From a bacterium (GTDB taxonomy: Bacteria; Actinomycetota; Acidimicrobiia; Acidimicrobiales; Bin134), in contig JAPPAP010000001.1 of NCBI GenBank assembly GCA_026705465.1, positions 62,001 through 126,000 on the forward strand: a DNA stretch of 64,000 bases, given 5' to 3'. The notes under the pieces are model-generated. The model did no database searches. It was not told the origin of the DNA and saw only the letters and a program-made list of their open reading frames with translations. Below are positions 18,288 to 26,527 of this stretch, piece by piece (positions within the stretch are counted from its first letter, which is position 1; each line of letters starts with the position of its first letter). Position numbers and translations under genes: made by a program.

Positions 18288-18912
18288 ACCTCTGCTTGTA
18301 GGCCTCCAGGTCGGGGGGCAGGCGGTCGCGTTTCAGCTCGGCGAAGTTGTCGTAGGCGGTCAGCCAGCGCGTGTGGCGCCACAGCTCCACCGCCTCCTCG
18401 GTCGACTCCGGCGGGTTGCTGATCACCGGGCCGAACAGCGCCGGGCCTCGGCCTCCATCCAGGCGGATGGTGGGCACGCCGAAGCTGCGGGTCTCATCGC
18501 ACAAGATGGTGTGCTCAGACTTCAGCGTCTCCCAGGTGCTGTCGTCGGCTAGGGCGTCGTCCACCAGGCTGGCGTCGAATCCGGCATCGACCGCGGCGGC
18601 CTTGATGGTGTCGATCTCATTCACCGACTCCACCAGGTCGAATACCCGGTGGCCGATGGCCTGGTAGTAGGCGCCGATGCCGTCGTTGCCGCCCACCTCG
18701 CGGGCCTTCACCGCGGTGCGCAGCGAGGCCACGCCCACGCCCCGGTCGGGGTCGAACTCTTCCATGGGCTTGTCCCAGTTGACGATGGCCAACGAGAACA
18801 GGCCCCAGGTGACGCTCACCTCACCGGCGTCTTCGATCTGACGAACCCAACGGGCCGTCTGCCAGCACCATGGTCAAAGCGGGTCGAAGTAGAAGGTGAT
18901 GGGCTCACTCAT
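18271..18912 (-). CDS. probable selenoprotein: DsbA-fold, Rv2466c-like nitroreductase/reductase
   Basis: Read from ATG 18912, the first residues are MSEPITFYFDPL. An in-frame TGA (18876-18874) follows, then PWCWQTARWVRQIEDAG, and the frame stays open to 18271 (213 residues). The closest family I know is the mycothiol-dependent nitroreductase Rv2466c, whose N-terminus reads FDPLCPWCW. The TGA therefore replaces the first, nucleophilic Cys of CPWC, giving U-P-W-C, the classic selenocysteine position. The rest matches the family, including FGVPTIRLDG (cis-Pro loop), ALFGPVISNPP and FAELKRDRLPP. A hairpin compatible with a bacterial SECIS lies 22 nt after the TGA. Other genes here stop at TGA, so global recoding is not implied. 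A conventional call starting at 18819 would lose the active site. Confidence 0.85.
18838..18876 (-). promoter_or_regulatory. candidate bacterial SECIS element after in-frame TGA
   Basis: In the mRNA, after UGA (18876-18874), 22 nt lead to a GUU apical loop (18851-18849). The upper stem is CCC (18854-18852) with GGG (18848-18846), then a G against UU internal bulge, then GACG (18859-18856) with CGUC (18843-18840). A G at the first loop position and a UGA-to-loop distance of 22 nt fit the known bSECIS pattern. The pairing was done by eye; no folding energy was computed. Confidence 0.6.
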
Positions 18913-18935
18913 GGGGTCATTATTCCAGTCTTGGG

Positions 18936-19958
18936 CTAGCCGAGGATGACCTCGGCGATGGTCCGCAGCTCGTCTGCCGAGCGAGCACCCACGTTGATGC
19001 CGGTCACCGGGCTCTCCTTCCAGGCCGCCAGCCGGTCGCGGATCCGCTCCGGCGATCCCACTAGGGAGATCTCGTCGGCGAACTGGTCGGGCACTGCGGC
19101 GATGGCCTCCTCCCGCCGGCCCTCGAAGAACAGGTCTTGGATGTGGAAGGCCTCCTCCTCGAACCCCATCCGGGCCATGAGCTTGGTGTGGTAGTTCTGG
19201 CCCTTGGCTCCCATGCCCCCGATGTAGAAGCCCAGGGAGGCCTTGGTGGGGAACAGCGCTTCGGCCCGCTCCTCGTCGGAGTCGCCGGTGACCCGAATAG
19301 TGGTATGGACGGTGATCTCGAAGTCGTCAGAGCGCCCGGCGATCGACTCGGCGTACACCTCGGGGCGGAAGGGGGAGTAGTACAGCGGCAGCCAGCCGTC
19401 GGCGATCTCCACTGTCTGGGCGATGTTCTTGGGGCCCTCGGCGCCGATGAAGATGGGGATGTCGGCTCGGGGGGGATGGGTCATGATCTTGAGCGGCTTG
19501 CCCAGGCCGGTGTCGCCCTCCCCCTTGTAGGGGTGGTTGTAGTAGTCGCCCTCGAAGGTCAGATAGCCGTCTCGGGCGAACACCCGCCGCAGGATCTCCA
19601 CGTACTCCCGGGTACGGGCCAACGGGCGGTTGCCGGGCTGGCCGTACCACCCCTCCACCACCTGGGGGCCGGACACGCCCAACCCCAGGATGAGCCGCTG
19701 GTTGGACAGGTGGTCGGCGGTCACCGCGTGCATGGCTGTCGCCGTGGGGGTGCGGGCGGCCAGCTGCACGATGCCGGTGCCCAGGCGGATGCGCTCGGTG
19801 TGGGCGGCCAGCCACACCAGCGGCGAAAAGGCATCTGAGCCCCACGACTCGGCCGTCCACACCGAGTCGTAGCCCAGCCGCTCGGCCTCCTGGGTCAGGG
19901 GCACGAAGCCCTCCGGCATTCCGCGGCTCCAATATCCCCAGACCAGTCCGAGTTTCAT
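18936..19958 (-). CDS. LLM-class F420-dependent oxidoreductase
   Basis: The 340-residue protein is a luciferase-like TIM-barrel oxidoreductase of the type that uses coenzyme F420 in actinobacteria. Visible landmarks are MKLGLVWGYWSRG, ERLGYDSVWTAESWG, RIRLGTGIVQLAARTP, and PIFIGAEGPKNIAQTVEIADGWLP (shown in parts by family motif). It reduces or oxidises an unknown small substrate. I chose ATG 19958; a start nine codons upstream adds an unlikely basic extension. Its stop is 23 bp upstream of the selenoprotein start on the same strand, so co-transcription is possible. Confidence 0.9.
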   Translation of the reverse strand: MKLGLVWGYWSRGMPEGFVPLTQEAERLGYDSVWTAESWGSDAFSPLVWLAAHTERIRLGTGIVQLAARTPTATAMHAVTADHLSNQRLILGLGVSGPQVVEGWYGQPGNRPLARTREYVEILRRVFARDGYLTFEGDYYNHPYKGEGDTGLGKPLKIMTHPPRADIPIFIGAEGPKNIAQTVEIADGWLPLYYSPFRPEVYAESIAGRSDDFEITVHTTIRVTGDSDEERAEALFPTKASLGFYIGGMGAKGQNYHTKLMARMGFEEEAFHIQDLFFEGRREEAIAAVPDQFADEISLVGSPERIRDRLAAWKESPVTGINVGARSADELRTIAEVILG

Positions 19959-20015
19959 GGCGGCGACCCTATCCCGCCTGATCACCGTGAATGTTGTCGT
20001 CAGTCCGTATCCCGT

Positions 20016-20046
20016 TTGTCGGCATAGGTGGCAGGGCCGGTATCAT
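20016..20046 (+). promoter_or_regulatory. possible promoter of rpmB-rpmG
   Basis: TTGTCG at 20016-20021 and TATCAT at 20041-20046 are separated by 19 bp, just upstream of rpmB. With the ATG only 8 bp beyond the -10-like element, the transcript would be nearly leaderless, which is common in actinobacteria. The spacing is longer than ideal, so this is tentative. I saw no clear Zur-type palindrome. Confidence 0.3.
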
Positions 20047-20054
20047 GGTTCCCT

Positions 20055-20291
20055 ATGTCCAGGGTCTGCCAGGTGACCGGTCGCCGCCCATCGTTCGGCA
20101 ATAACGTGTCCCACTCGCACCGCAAGACGCGGCGCCGGTGGAACCCGAACGTCCACAAGCACCGCTTTTGGGTGCCGTCGGAGAAGCGGTGGATCACTCT
20201 CACCGTGTCGGCCAAGGGCCTCAAGACCATCAACAAGCACGGCATCGACAAGGTGGTGGCCCAGATGCGGGCCCGCGGAGAGAAGGTGTAG
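20055..20291 (+). CDS. rpmB: 50S ribosomal protein L28
   Basis: The 78-residue protein ([36 protein letters not shown]) is L28. It carries a single cysteine, so it lacks the CxxC pairs of zinc-binding L28 and is the zinc-independent form. The start at 20055 matches family length; an in-frame start nine codons earlier is less likely. rpmG follows after 5 bp. Pairing of zinc-free L28 and L33 genes is typical and in some actinobacteria is under Zur control, though no operator is evident here. Confidence 0.95.
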   Translation: MSRVCQVTGRRPSFGNNVSHSHRKTRRRWNPNVHKHRFWVPSEKRWITLTVSAKGLKTINKHGIDKVVAQMRARGEKV

Positions 20292-20296
20292 CTGCC

Positions 20297-20458
20297 ATGG
20301 CCAGCGACAAGCGACCCATCATCAAGCTGAAGTCCACCGCGGGAACCGGCTACACCTACGTGACCACCAAGAACCGGATCAACGACCGCGAGCGGATCGA
20401 GCTGAAGAAGTACGACCCGGTGGCCCGCAAGCATGTGGTGTTCAAGGAGGAGCGGTAG
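20297..20458 (+). CDS. rpmG: 50S ribosomal protein L33 (cysteine-free)
   Basis: The 53-residue protein ([33 protein letters not shown]) is L33 of the large ribosomal subunit. It has no cysteine and therefore does not bind zinc. It lies 5 bp after rpmB and is followed 41 bp later by the HD-domain gene. Confidence 0.95.
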   Translation: MASDKRPIIKLKSTAGTGYTYVTTKNRINDRERIELKKYDPVARKHVVFKEER

Positions 20459-20499
20459 CCACCACCGTCGACGAGCGCAGGGAGCTCTTATCGGCCGCA

Positions 20500-21252
20500 T
20501 TGCTGGCCGAAGACCCTGCTCCGCCGCTGTGGCATCTGGTTGACTCCGGCCTCGCCGACGAGATCGTCCCCGAACTGCCCGCGCTCCGCCTGGAGCAAGA
20601 TCCGATTCATCGCCACAAAGACGTGCTGGCCCACACCATTGCGGTGGTGGCCAAGACCCGAGCAGATCTGACCCTGCGGCTGGCCACGCTGTTCCACGAT
20701 GTGGGTAAGCCTCGCACCCGCTCCTATGAGCGGGGAACGGTCACCTTCTACCACCACGAAGCGGTGGGGGCTCGCATGACCCGCAAGCGGCTCACCGAGC
20801 TGGGTTACCCCGAACAGTTGGTGGACGACGTGAGCGAACTGGTGCGGCTGTCAGGCCGGTTCAAGGGGTATGCCGGCGGCTGGAGCGATGCCGCGGTGCG
20901 CCGCTACGCCCGAGAGGCCGGTCCCCTGCTGGGCCATTTGAACGAGCTGGTGAGGGCCGACTGCACCACCAGGAACCGCCAAAAGGCCGCCGATCTTCAG
21001 CACCACGTGGACGATTTGGAGGCCCGTATCGCTCGGCTGGCTGAGGAAGAGCGTCGGGCCGCCGAGCGTCCGCTGATCGACGGCAACGAAGTGATGGAGC
21101 GCTACGGCATAGGTCCCGGGCCCGAGGTGGGTGCGGCACTCGAGTTTCTCTTGGATTTGAAGCGGACCGAGCCTGAGTTAGGCCGGGCCGACACCGAGAC
21201 TCGGCTCGACGAGTGGTGGGCTGAGAACCGAGGGAATGACATAAACAGATGA
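20500..21252 (+). CDS. HD-domain protein equal to the C-terminal half of a CCA-adding enzyme
   Basis: The ~250-residue protein matches the C-terminal HD and RNA-binding portion of actinobacterial CCA tRNA nucleotidyltransferase: LPALRLEQDPIHRHKDVLAH, LFHDVGKPRTR (HD pair near residues 66-67), HHEAVGARMTRKRL, and ADCTTRNRQKAADL. The N-terminal nucleotidyltransferase domain with its GxxDxD-type catalytic site is absent, and the preceding DNA is rpmG. The start is uncertain: TTG 20500 is the only reasonable codon, but family similarity seems to reach a few codons further upstream. It may act as a free phosphohydrolase or form a two-chain enzyme. Confidence 0.8.
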   Translation: MLAEDPAPPLWHLVDSGLADEIVPELPALRLEQDPIHRHKDVLAHTIAVVAKTRADLTLRLATLFHDVGKPRTRSYERGTVTFYHHEAVGARMTRKRLTELGYPEQLVDDVSELVRLSGRFKGYAGGWSDAAVRRYAREAGPLLGHLNELVRADCTTRNRQKAADLQHHVDDLEARIARLAEEERRAAERPLIDGNEVMERYGIGPGPEVGAALEFLLDLKRTEPELGRADTETRLDEWWAENRGNDINR

Positions 21253-21292
21253 CATAAACAAGGGTGATCGCCGGGATACCCTTTGTTTTGCT

Positions 21293-23131
21293 GTGATAAG
21301 GAAGTTCAAATTGGGATGGTCGAATTTGGGCTTTGAGCGCCCGAAGCCCAACCGAATTTCCACCCGTTTTGCGCTCCGGGCTTATTTCTTCGTCATTTTG
21401 GCTTTCGTGGCTTCGTCCTGCCTGTCTGGCGATGCGGCCCCACTCGATTCCCACTCGTCCAGCACAGCAGAGACCCGAGTGGCCTCCGAAACGAGCACCA
21501 TCTCAACTGGGGGTGTCGAAGTTGTTGAATCGACCCAAGCGATCTCTTCAGAAGTCGAGGCCGAACAGACTGCTGGACAGTCGGAGCTCCCTGGCAACGC
21601 AAAGTCCGGCAAGGCCACGCCTTCTCCCGAGCCCACTCCGACTGCTGAGCCCACGCCTTCTCCCGAGCCCACTCCGACTGCTGAGCCCACGCCTTCTCCC
21701 GAGCCCACTCCGACTGCTGAGCCCACGCCTTCTCCCGAGCCCACGCCATCTCCCGATCCCGAGCGGGATTGCCCACCTCGGACACCCCAAGATTTTCGTG
21801 TATCCGATCCCTCTCCTGTGTTGGCCAGCATCGAGATATCTCAGGCCATGTATGACTGTGCCCACGAGGTTGGTGTGGCCCTGGCCAGGGATTCCGCGGC
21901 GATCTCAACTCTGATGTCTCGCCGGGTTCAAGGCCCGGTGCTACTGCTGGGAACCTGGTTTGGCCCCTCGTTGATGGCCGAGCTTGAACGCCTCGCGCCG
22001 GATCGCGTCGTAGCGGCTGGATTCGAGGAGCAGGTCCTTGAGAGATCCCTAGCTGAATTCGAATTTGAGCTAGTACCTGTGGATCAGCAGGCGACGCTGT
22101 CGCCTCTCGGGGTGTCTTACGACCGGGTTTGGCTTGTCGACAATGACGCACCGGTGGCAGCGCTGACCGCTCTTGGCCACCAAATCGGCGCCAAGGTGAT
22201 TGTCGTCAGCGGTGATCTGCGAGCGCTGCCTCCGGAGACGAGGGAGATGATCTATGGCGTCTATCAGGTAGAAGTGCTCTCGGACCTTGGAGAGGATGCG
22301 GCTTGGCAATTGGCGGCTATCCGCCGGGGCGATCAGATTCCCGGGGGCGGCTTGCTCATGTTCGAACCAGGCTTCGACCGCCGTATGGTGGCCATCTATG
22401 GCCATCCGGTGACGGGGGCCCTAGGGGTATTGGGAGAACAGGGCCCCGATGAGAGCGTCGAACGCCTTCAAGCCATCTCCGAGGGGTACGACGCGGACGG
22501 TTACGTTGTACTGCCCACCTTCGAGATCATTGCCACCGTTGCTTCGGCCGCCGCTGGCGGGGACGGGGACTACTCAGGAGAGACCGCCCGCGATGAGATC
22601 AGACCCTGGGTCGAAGTGGCGGCTGCCAACGACATATACGTGGTGCTGGATCTACAGCCGGGACGCACCGACTTTCTTACTCAGGCCAGGATGTATGAGG
22701 AGTTCCTACGCCTTCCCCATGTTGGCTTAGCGCTCGATCCTGAGTGGAGGCTTAGGCCCAACGAGGTCCATCTGGAGCAGATCGGCACGGTTGACGCGGC
22801 GGAGATCAATCGGGTGGCGGAGTGGTTGGCCGGGATCGTCCGCGAAGAAGCCCTTCCCCAGAAGCTGCTGATCCTTCACCAGTTCCGGTATTCCATGATC
22901 ACGAACCGCCATCTGGTTGAGGCTCCTCCGGAGTTGGCGGTGCTGATCCAGATGGACGGTCAGGGTCCCCTAGGAACGAAGTACGCCACCTGGAACGCCT
23001 TGACCAGCCAGCCGGACGCCCACCAGTTCTATTGGGGTTGGAAGAACTTCTACGACGAGGACTCTCCAACCGCCACCTCGGAGCAAGTGCTGGAACTCAC
23101 TCCTACTCCGGTGTTCGTCTCCTACCAGTAG
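21293..23131 (+). CDS. lipoprotein with TPSPEP/TPTAEP repeats and unknown C-terminal domain
   Basis: The 612-residue protein (GTG start) has an N-terminal hydrophobic stretch ending in a lipobox-like VASSC, then a Ser/Thr-rich spacer. Residues ~108-160 are a proline-rich linker of alternating TPSPEP and TPTAEP, as found in wall-spanning proteins. The C-terminal ~450 residues are globular, with TIM-barrel-like strands (DIYVVLDLQPGRTDF, VGLALDPEWRL, LLILHQFRYSMI). This hints at a glycosidase-like barrel, but I cannot name a family. The local base composition is less GC-rich than neighbours. It probably sits on the outer face of the cell. Confidence 0.78.
   Translation: MIRKFKLGWSNLGFERPKPNRISTRFALRAYFFVILAFVASSCLSGDAAPLDSHSSSTAETRVASETSTISTGGVEVVESTQAISSEVEAEQTAGQSELPGNAKSGKATPSPEPTPTAEPTPSPEPTPTAEPTPSPEPTPTAEPTPSPEPTPSPDPERDCPPRTPQDFRVSDPSPVLASIEISQAMYDCAHEVGVALARDSAAISTLMSRRVQGPVLLLGTWFGPSLMAELERLAPDRVVAAGFEEQVLERSLAEFEFELVPVDQQATLSPLGVSYDRVWLVDNDAPVAALTALGHQIGAKVIVVSGDLRALPPETREMIYGVYQVEVLSDLGEDAAWQLAAIRRGDQIPGGGLLMFEPGFDRRMVAIYGHPVTGALGVLGEQGPDESVERLQAISEGYDADGYVVLPTFEIIATVASAAAGGDGDYSGETARDEIRPWVEVAAANDIYVVLDLQPGRTDFLTQARMYEEFLRLPHVGLALDPEWRLRPNEVHLEQIGTVDAAEINRVAEWLAGIVREEALPQKLLILHQFRYSMITNRHLVEAPPELAVLIQMDGQGPLGTKYATWNALTSQPDAHQFYWGWKNFYDEDSPTATSEQVLELTPTPVFVSYQ
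21617..21742 (+). repeat. 36-bp tandem repeat coding TPSPEPTPTAEP
   Basis: Three complete 36-bp units begin at 21617, 21653 and 21689, with a partial fourth from 21725. At nucleotide level the copies are essentially identical, so the linker of the lipoprotein gene can expand or contract by slippage in 12-residue steps. Confidence 0.9.
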
Positions 23132-23185
23132 GACAGGGTGCTAGCCCCAGCCGGTCGATGTAGTGATGCGGGGAATCCCCCCGAT

Positions 23186-23980
23186 TTAGAGCTGGTCGAC
23201 GTAGGTGTCGGTGCCCACCACGGTTTTGTAGAAGGGACCGGCCCAGCAGACGTTGGCCAATCCCGAGCCGTTGATTGCATCCACATACGACTGGAATGAG
23301 TCCCAGCAGACGTCGGGCTGTTCGTCGCAGAAGAAGATCTGGAGGGTGCGGGCCTCGGTGCCCGTGCCCGAGCCCAGGTCCATGGGGGAGTTGGAGGTGA
23401 TCTCGTCGCGCTGGCGGGGCTTCCAGGTGGAGCCGATGGCCACCGGCGAGCCGGCCATCATCTCGGGCATGGCGGTGTCCCTCAGGAAGCCGTGCAGGTC
23501 GTCCTCGCTCACTCCGTCGGCCCGATCCATGGCCACCACTCCGATGCCGGCGTAGCCGTGGTCGAGGGCCAGTTCCAGGGGCACCGGGTCGTCATCGCGG
23601 TAGGCGGCCCAGCCTACGTCGGCCAAGATGGTGTGTCGGTGGGTTCGCTCGGCGAATCCCCGGTCGTTGGTGTACAGCCAGTGAACCTGGTCGCCGGCCC
23701 ACTTCCAGTGCTCCTCGTCGTGGCCGTCGAGCACCCAGTAGACGGCCAGAAATGAGCCGTTGCCCGCCTGCGACACCTCGCCGCTGCCGTCGGTGATGCG
23801 CATGTTCTTGAGCGCCCGGGGGGCCACCCAGCGGGAACCGGCGAACATCCAAGGTCCGATCATGCACCCGGCGTAGAAGTGGTCTCGCTCGTACCAGCGG
23901 TTGTACTCCTTTTCGTGGCCCGGATTGGGGTCCACCAAAGTGAAGAGCATGCTGCCAACGTGGATGGGATAGTCGTTCAC
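23186..23980 (-). CDS. EthD/Dabb-like two-repeat protein, unknown function
   Basis: The 264-residue protein starts with GTG 23980 (NDYPIHVGSMLFTLVDPNPG). The opening FTLVDPNPGHEKEYNRWYERDH resembles the start of EthD-like ferredoxin-fold proteins that act in degradation of small organics, and a second weaker copy seems to lie in the C-terminal half (IGVVAMDRADG). It diverges from a thiolase-like gene with a 36-bp gap, suggesting shared regulation. The function is not assignable. Confidence 0.68.
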   Translation of the reverse strand: MNDYPIHVGSMLFTLVDPNPGHEKEYNRWYERDHFYAGCMIGPWMFAGSRWVAPRALKNMRITDGSGEVSQAGNGSFLAVYWVLDGHDEEHWKWAGDQVHWLYTNDRGFAERTHRHTILADVGWAAYRDDDPVPLELALDHGYAGIGVVAMDRADGVSEDDLHGFLRDTAMPEMMAGSPVAIGSTWKPRQRDEITSNSPMDLGSGTGTEARTLQIFFCDEQPDVCWDSFQSYVDAINGSGLANVCWAGPFYKTVVGTDTYVDQL

Positions 23981-24016
23981 GCCGCCCGAAGATAGCCGTT
24001 GCGCTCTAGTGTCGGC

Positions 24017-25189
24017 ATGGTGAGCAGCCATCCATTCCGCGACAAGGCCGCCATCGCCGGGATCGGCATCACTGAGTTGTCCAAGAACTCGGGGGTGAGC
24101 ACCCTCACTCTGGCGTTGCGGGCGATCATGGCCGCAGTGGAAGACGCCGGACTGCGTCGGGAGGACATCGACGGGGTGGCCTGCCATCAAGTGCAGGACT
24201 CCATCACCGCCTCCATTGTGGCCCAGTGCTTAGGGGTGGACGACCTGTCGTGGTTCTGCGACCAGTTCGGTGGCGGCTCCACGTCTCACTCGGTGGTGGG
24301 CCATGCCGCCAGCGCCGCGGCCCTCGGCCATGCCCGCCACATCGTGGTGTGGCGCTCGATCAATGCCCGATCTGAGCATCGCATGGGCGGCACCGGCCGT
24401 CCGCCGCCGGCCATCGTGGAAACCCAGTACCAGCATCCCATCGGCTGGGTGACCCCACCGCAGTGGTATGCCATGTTCGCCCGCTCCCACATGAGCCGAT
24501 GGGGCACCACCTCCGAGGACCTAGGGCGCATTGCCGTCCAGCAGCGGGCCAATGCAATGCACAACGAGCGGGCCATGATGCGGGCGCCCATGACTATGGA
24601 CGACTATCTGGCCTCCCGGTGGATCGTGGAGCCGTTTCGGCTGTTCGACTGCTGCTTGGAGACCGACGCGGCCGCCGCGGTGGTCATTACCACCACCGAG
24701 CGAGCCCGGGACTTACGCCAGCCGCCGGTGCTGATCTCGGGGATGACCTGGGGCGGCGGCCACATGATGCACAGCAATCGGGTGCAGGCCGACTGGACCA
24801 CCTCGATTGCCGCCAAGATGGCCCGGAGGCTGTACGAGATGGCTGGGGTCGGCCCCGAGGATGTTCAGTACGCGTCCCTCTATGACGCCTTCACCCACCT
24901 GGTGCTGGTCCAGGTGGAGGATTACGGGTTTGCCCCCAAGGGGGAGGCGGCTGGGTTCATAGCAGAGGGTGGAACCGCTCCCGGTGGGCGAATACCGGTG
25001 AACACCCACGGCGGATTTCTGTCGGAGGGCTACGTCCACGGCCTCAACAACTTGCACGAGGCCGTTCGCCAAGTCCGGGGCACCGCCGGGCGCTTCCAGG
25101 TGCCCGATGCCGAGGTGGCCCTGTCCACCGGCCAGCCCGGCTATGTGGCCGGCAACTCCTCGGCCATCATCCTGCGCCGCGATAGCTGA
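24017..25189 (+). CDS. thiolase-like lipid-transfer/acetyl-CoA acetyltransferase protein
   Basis: The 390-residue protein belongs to the SCP-x thiolase-like group: AAIAGIGITELSKNSG at the start, a central HAASAAALGHARH region, and VNTHGGFLSEGYVHGLNNL near the end. In actinobacteria such proteins join a DUF35 zinc-ribbon/OB-fold partner in breakdown of steroid or branched side chains; such a partner is encoded at 26528. I chose ATG 24017. Its 3' end overlaps the convergent MFS gene by 23 bp. Confidence 0.87.
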   Translation: MVSSHPFRDKAAIAGIGITELSKNSGVSTLTLALRAIMAAVEDAGLRREDIDGVACHQVQDSITASIVAQCLGVDDLSWFCDQFGGGSTSHSVVGHAASAAALGHARHIVVWRSINARSEHRMGGTGRPPPAIVETQYQHPIGWVTPPQWYAMFARSHMSRWGTTSEDLGRIAVQQRANAMHNERAMMRAPMTMDDYLASRWIVEPFRLFDCCLETDAAAAVVITTTERARDLRQPPVLISGMTWGGGHMMHSNRVQADWTTSIAAKMARRLYEMAGVGPEDVQYASLYDAFTHLVLVQVEDYGFAPKGEAAGFIAEGGTAPGGRIPVNTHGGFLSEGYVHGLNNLHEAVRQVRGTAGRFQVPDAEVALSTGQPGYVAGNSSAIILRRDS

Positions 25190-26432
25190 CCGGCTCCGGA
25201 CGTTCTTGGCGAGCGGTGTACCAGGCTGCGGCCGCGGCGGCCACCAGCAGCAGGGCGCTGAGCCCGGCCCAGTGGCTCAGCGAGTGAAAGCCGAAGTGTT
25301 CCATGGCCACGCCCGACGACAGACCAGCAACGGCCCCACCACCGGTCATCAGCAAGTCGGCGCCTCCCTGCATCTCCACCCGTTGGGCTACCGGAAACGC
25401 GGAAGTCAGCAGAGCGCTCCCCGCGATCAGCCCGAAACTCCAGCCCAAGCCCACCAACAGGAGCCCGGCGAACATTCCGGCGCTGTCTTCTGCGCTGTTG
25501 TGGGCCGCGGTCTCCGCGCCGATGCACAGAATCACGCCACCCAGTCCGACCATGAGGTAAGGGCCAATTCGGTCGACCAGCCAGCCCACGATGGGTGAAA
25601 AGGCAAACATCCCGATGACGTGGACCGAGATCACCCAGCCGATCACTCGGAGATGGTGATCTCCGTTGTCCATGTGCAGCGGGGTCATTGTCATCACTCC
25701 CACCATCACCGCCTGCCCGGTCAGCATGGCGATCACCGCCAGCCGGGCCGCGGGCACGGTGGCGATTCGCCGCCCCACCACCCGCAGCGGCGCTGGTCGG
25801 GCCGCGGCTTGGCCCACTGTGCCCAGCACTTCTAGTGGGTCGGGGCGCAGCCAGACATGGGTGACTGTAAGCCCGATGACGAAAAGGACCATTCCCAGCA
25901 GATAGGGGCCGGACAGCTCCGGTAGCCCGAAGAACTCGGCCACCGCCGAGGCGGGGCCCAGCGCGATGGTGGGCCCTAGAGCCGCACCAAACGTCGTTGA
26001 CCACACCAGCATCCCAATTGCCCGGGCCCGCCGGTCGTCCGGGGCCAGGTCGGCCGAGGCGAATCGGGCCGCCAAGTTGGTGGCGTTGCCCGCGCCGATG
26101 CCGATGATCCCCACCACCAACAGCGGATAGAAGTCGGCCACCGCGGCCAAGAAGGCAAGGGTGGCTCCGACCGTTCCTATCGACCACCCCGCTACCAATC
26201 CCCGGCGTCGGCCCAGGCGGGCCATTCGGCGAGCCAAGGGAACAGTCATCGCCACACTGCCCACCTGCATCATGGCGGCAGCCACCCCGGCCAGTGTCTC
26301 GCTGTCGGTAATCTCCTTGGCCAGCACCGCGGCGGCCGCGAAACCCGATGCCATGGCCGCCGAGGTGGGGACCACTGAGGCCATCAGCGTTCGTGACGCC
26401 CGCTGATAGGCAGCTGTTCGCTCTTCCGTCAT
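25167..26432 (-). CDS. MFS transporter
   Basis: The 421-residue protein has about twelve membrane segments and the MFS loop between segments 2 and 3 (RRMARLGRRRGLVAGW), with a second related loop GWLVDRIGPYLM in the C-terminal half. It is a secondary transporter, probably an exporter; substrate unknown. It converges on the thiolase gene with a 23-bp overlap of coding ends. Confidence 0.88.
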   Translation of the reverse strand: MTEERTAAYQRASRTLMASVVPTSAAMASGFAAAAVLAKEITDSETLAGVAAAMMQVGSVAMTVPLARRMARLGRRRGLVAGWSIGTVGATLAFLAAVADFYPLLVVGIIGIGAGNATNLAARFASADLAPDDRRARAIGMLVWSTTFGAALGPTIALGPASAVAEFFGLPELSGPYLLGMVLFVIGLTVTHVWLRPDPLEVLGTVGQAAARPAPLRVVGRRIATVPAARLAVIAMLTGQAVMVGVMTMTPLHMDNGDHHLRVIGWVISVHVIGMFAFSPIVGWLVDRIGPYLMVGLGGVILCIGAETAAHNSAEDSAGMFAGLLLVGLGWSFGLIAGSALLTSAFPVAQRVEMQGGADLLMTGGGAVAGLSSGVAMEHFGFHSLSHWAGLSALLLVAAAAAAWYTARQERPEPVSYRGAG

Positions 26433-26527
26433 ATCAGCGCAACTGGGGTCTTCAACGTCCTAATGGGAGGGTCTCTCTTGGGAGTTCTTGCTTGGCTTCG
26501 GCTCACTCTAGTGACAGTCTGGAGCCG

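Noticed and set aside
18271-18819. A conventional truncated gene starting after the TGA
   Set aside because: It would remove the PWCW motif and the first beta strand of the fold, which are well conserved upstream in frame.
18874-18876. TGA as a general sense codon in this genome
   Set aside because: Many genes in the window end with TGA in overlapping ATGA/GTGA arrangements, so TGA is a normal stop.
23171-23184. CGGGG-AAT-CCCC hairpin between convergent genes
   Set aside because: The stem is only five pairs and no T run follows, so it is not a convincing terminator.
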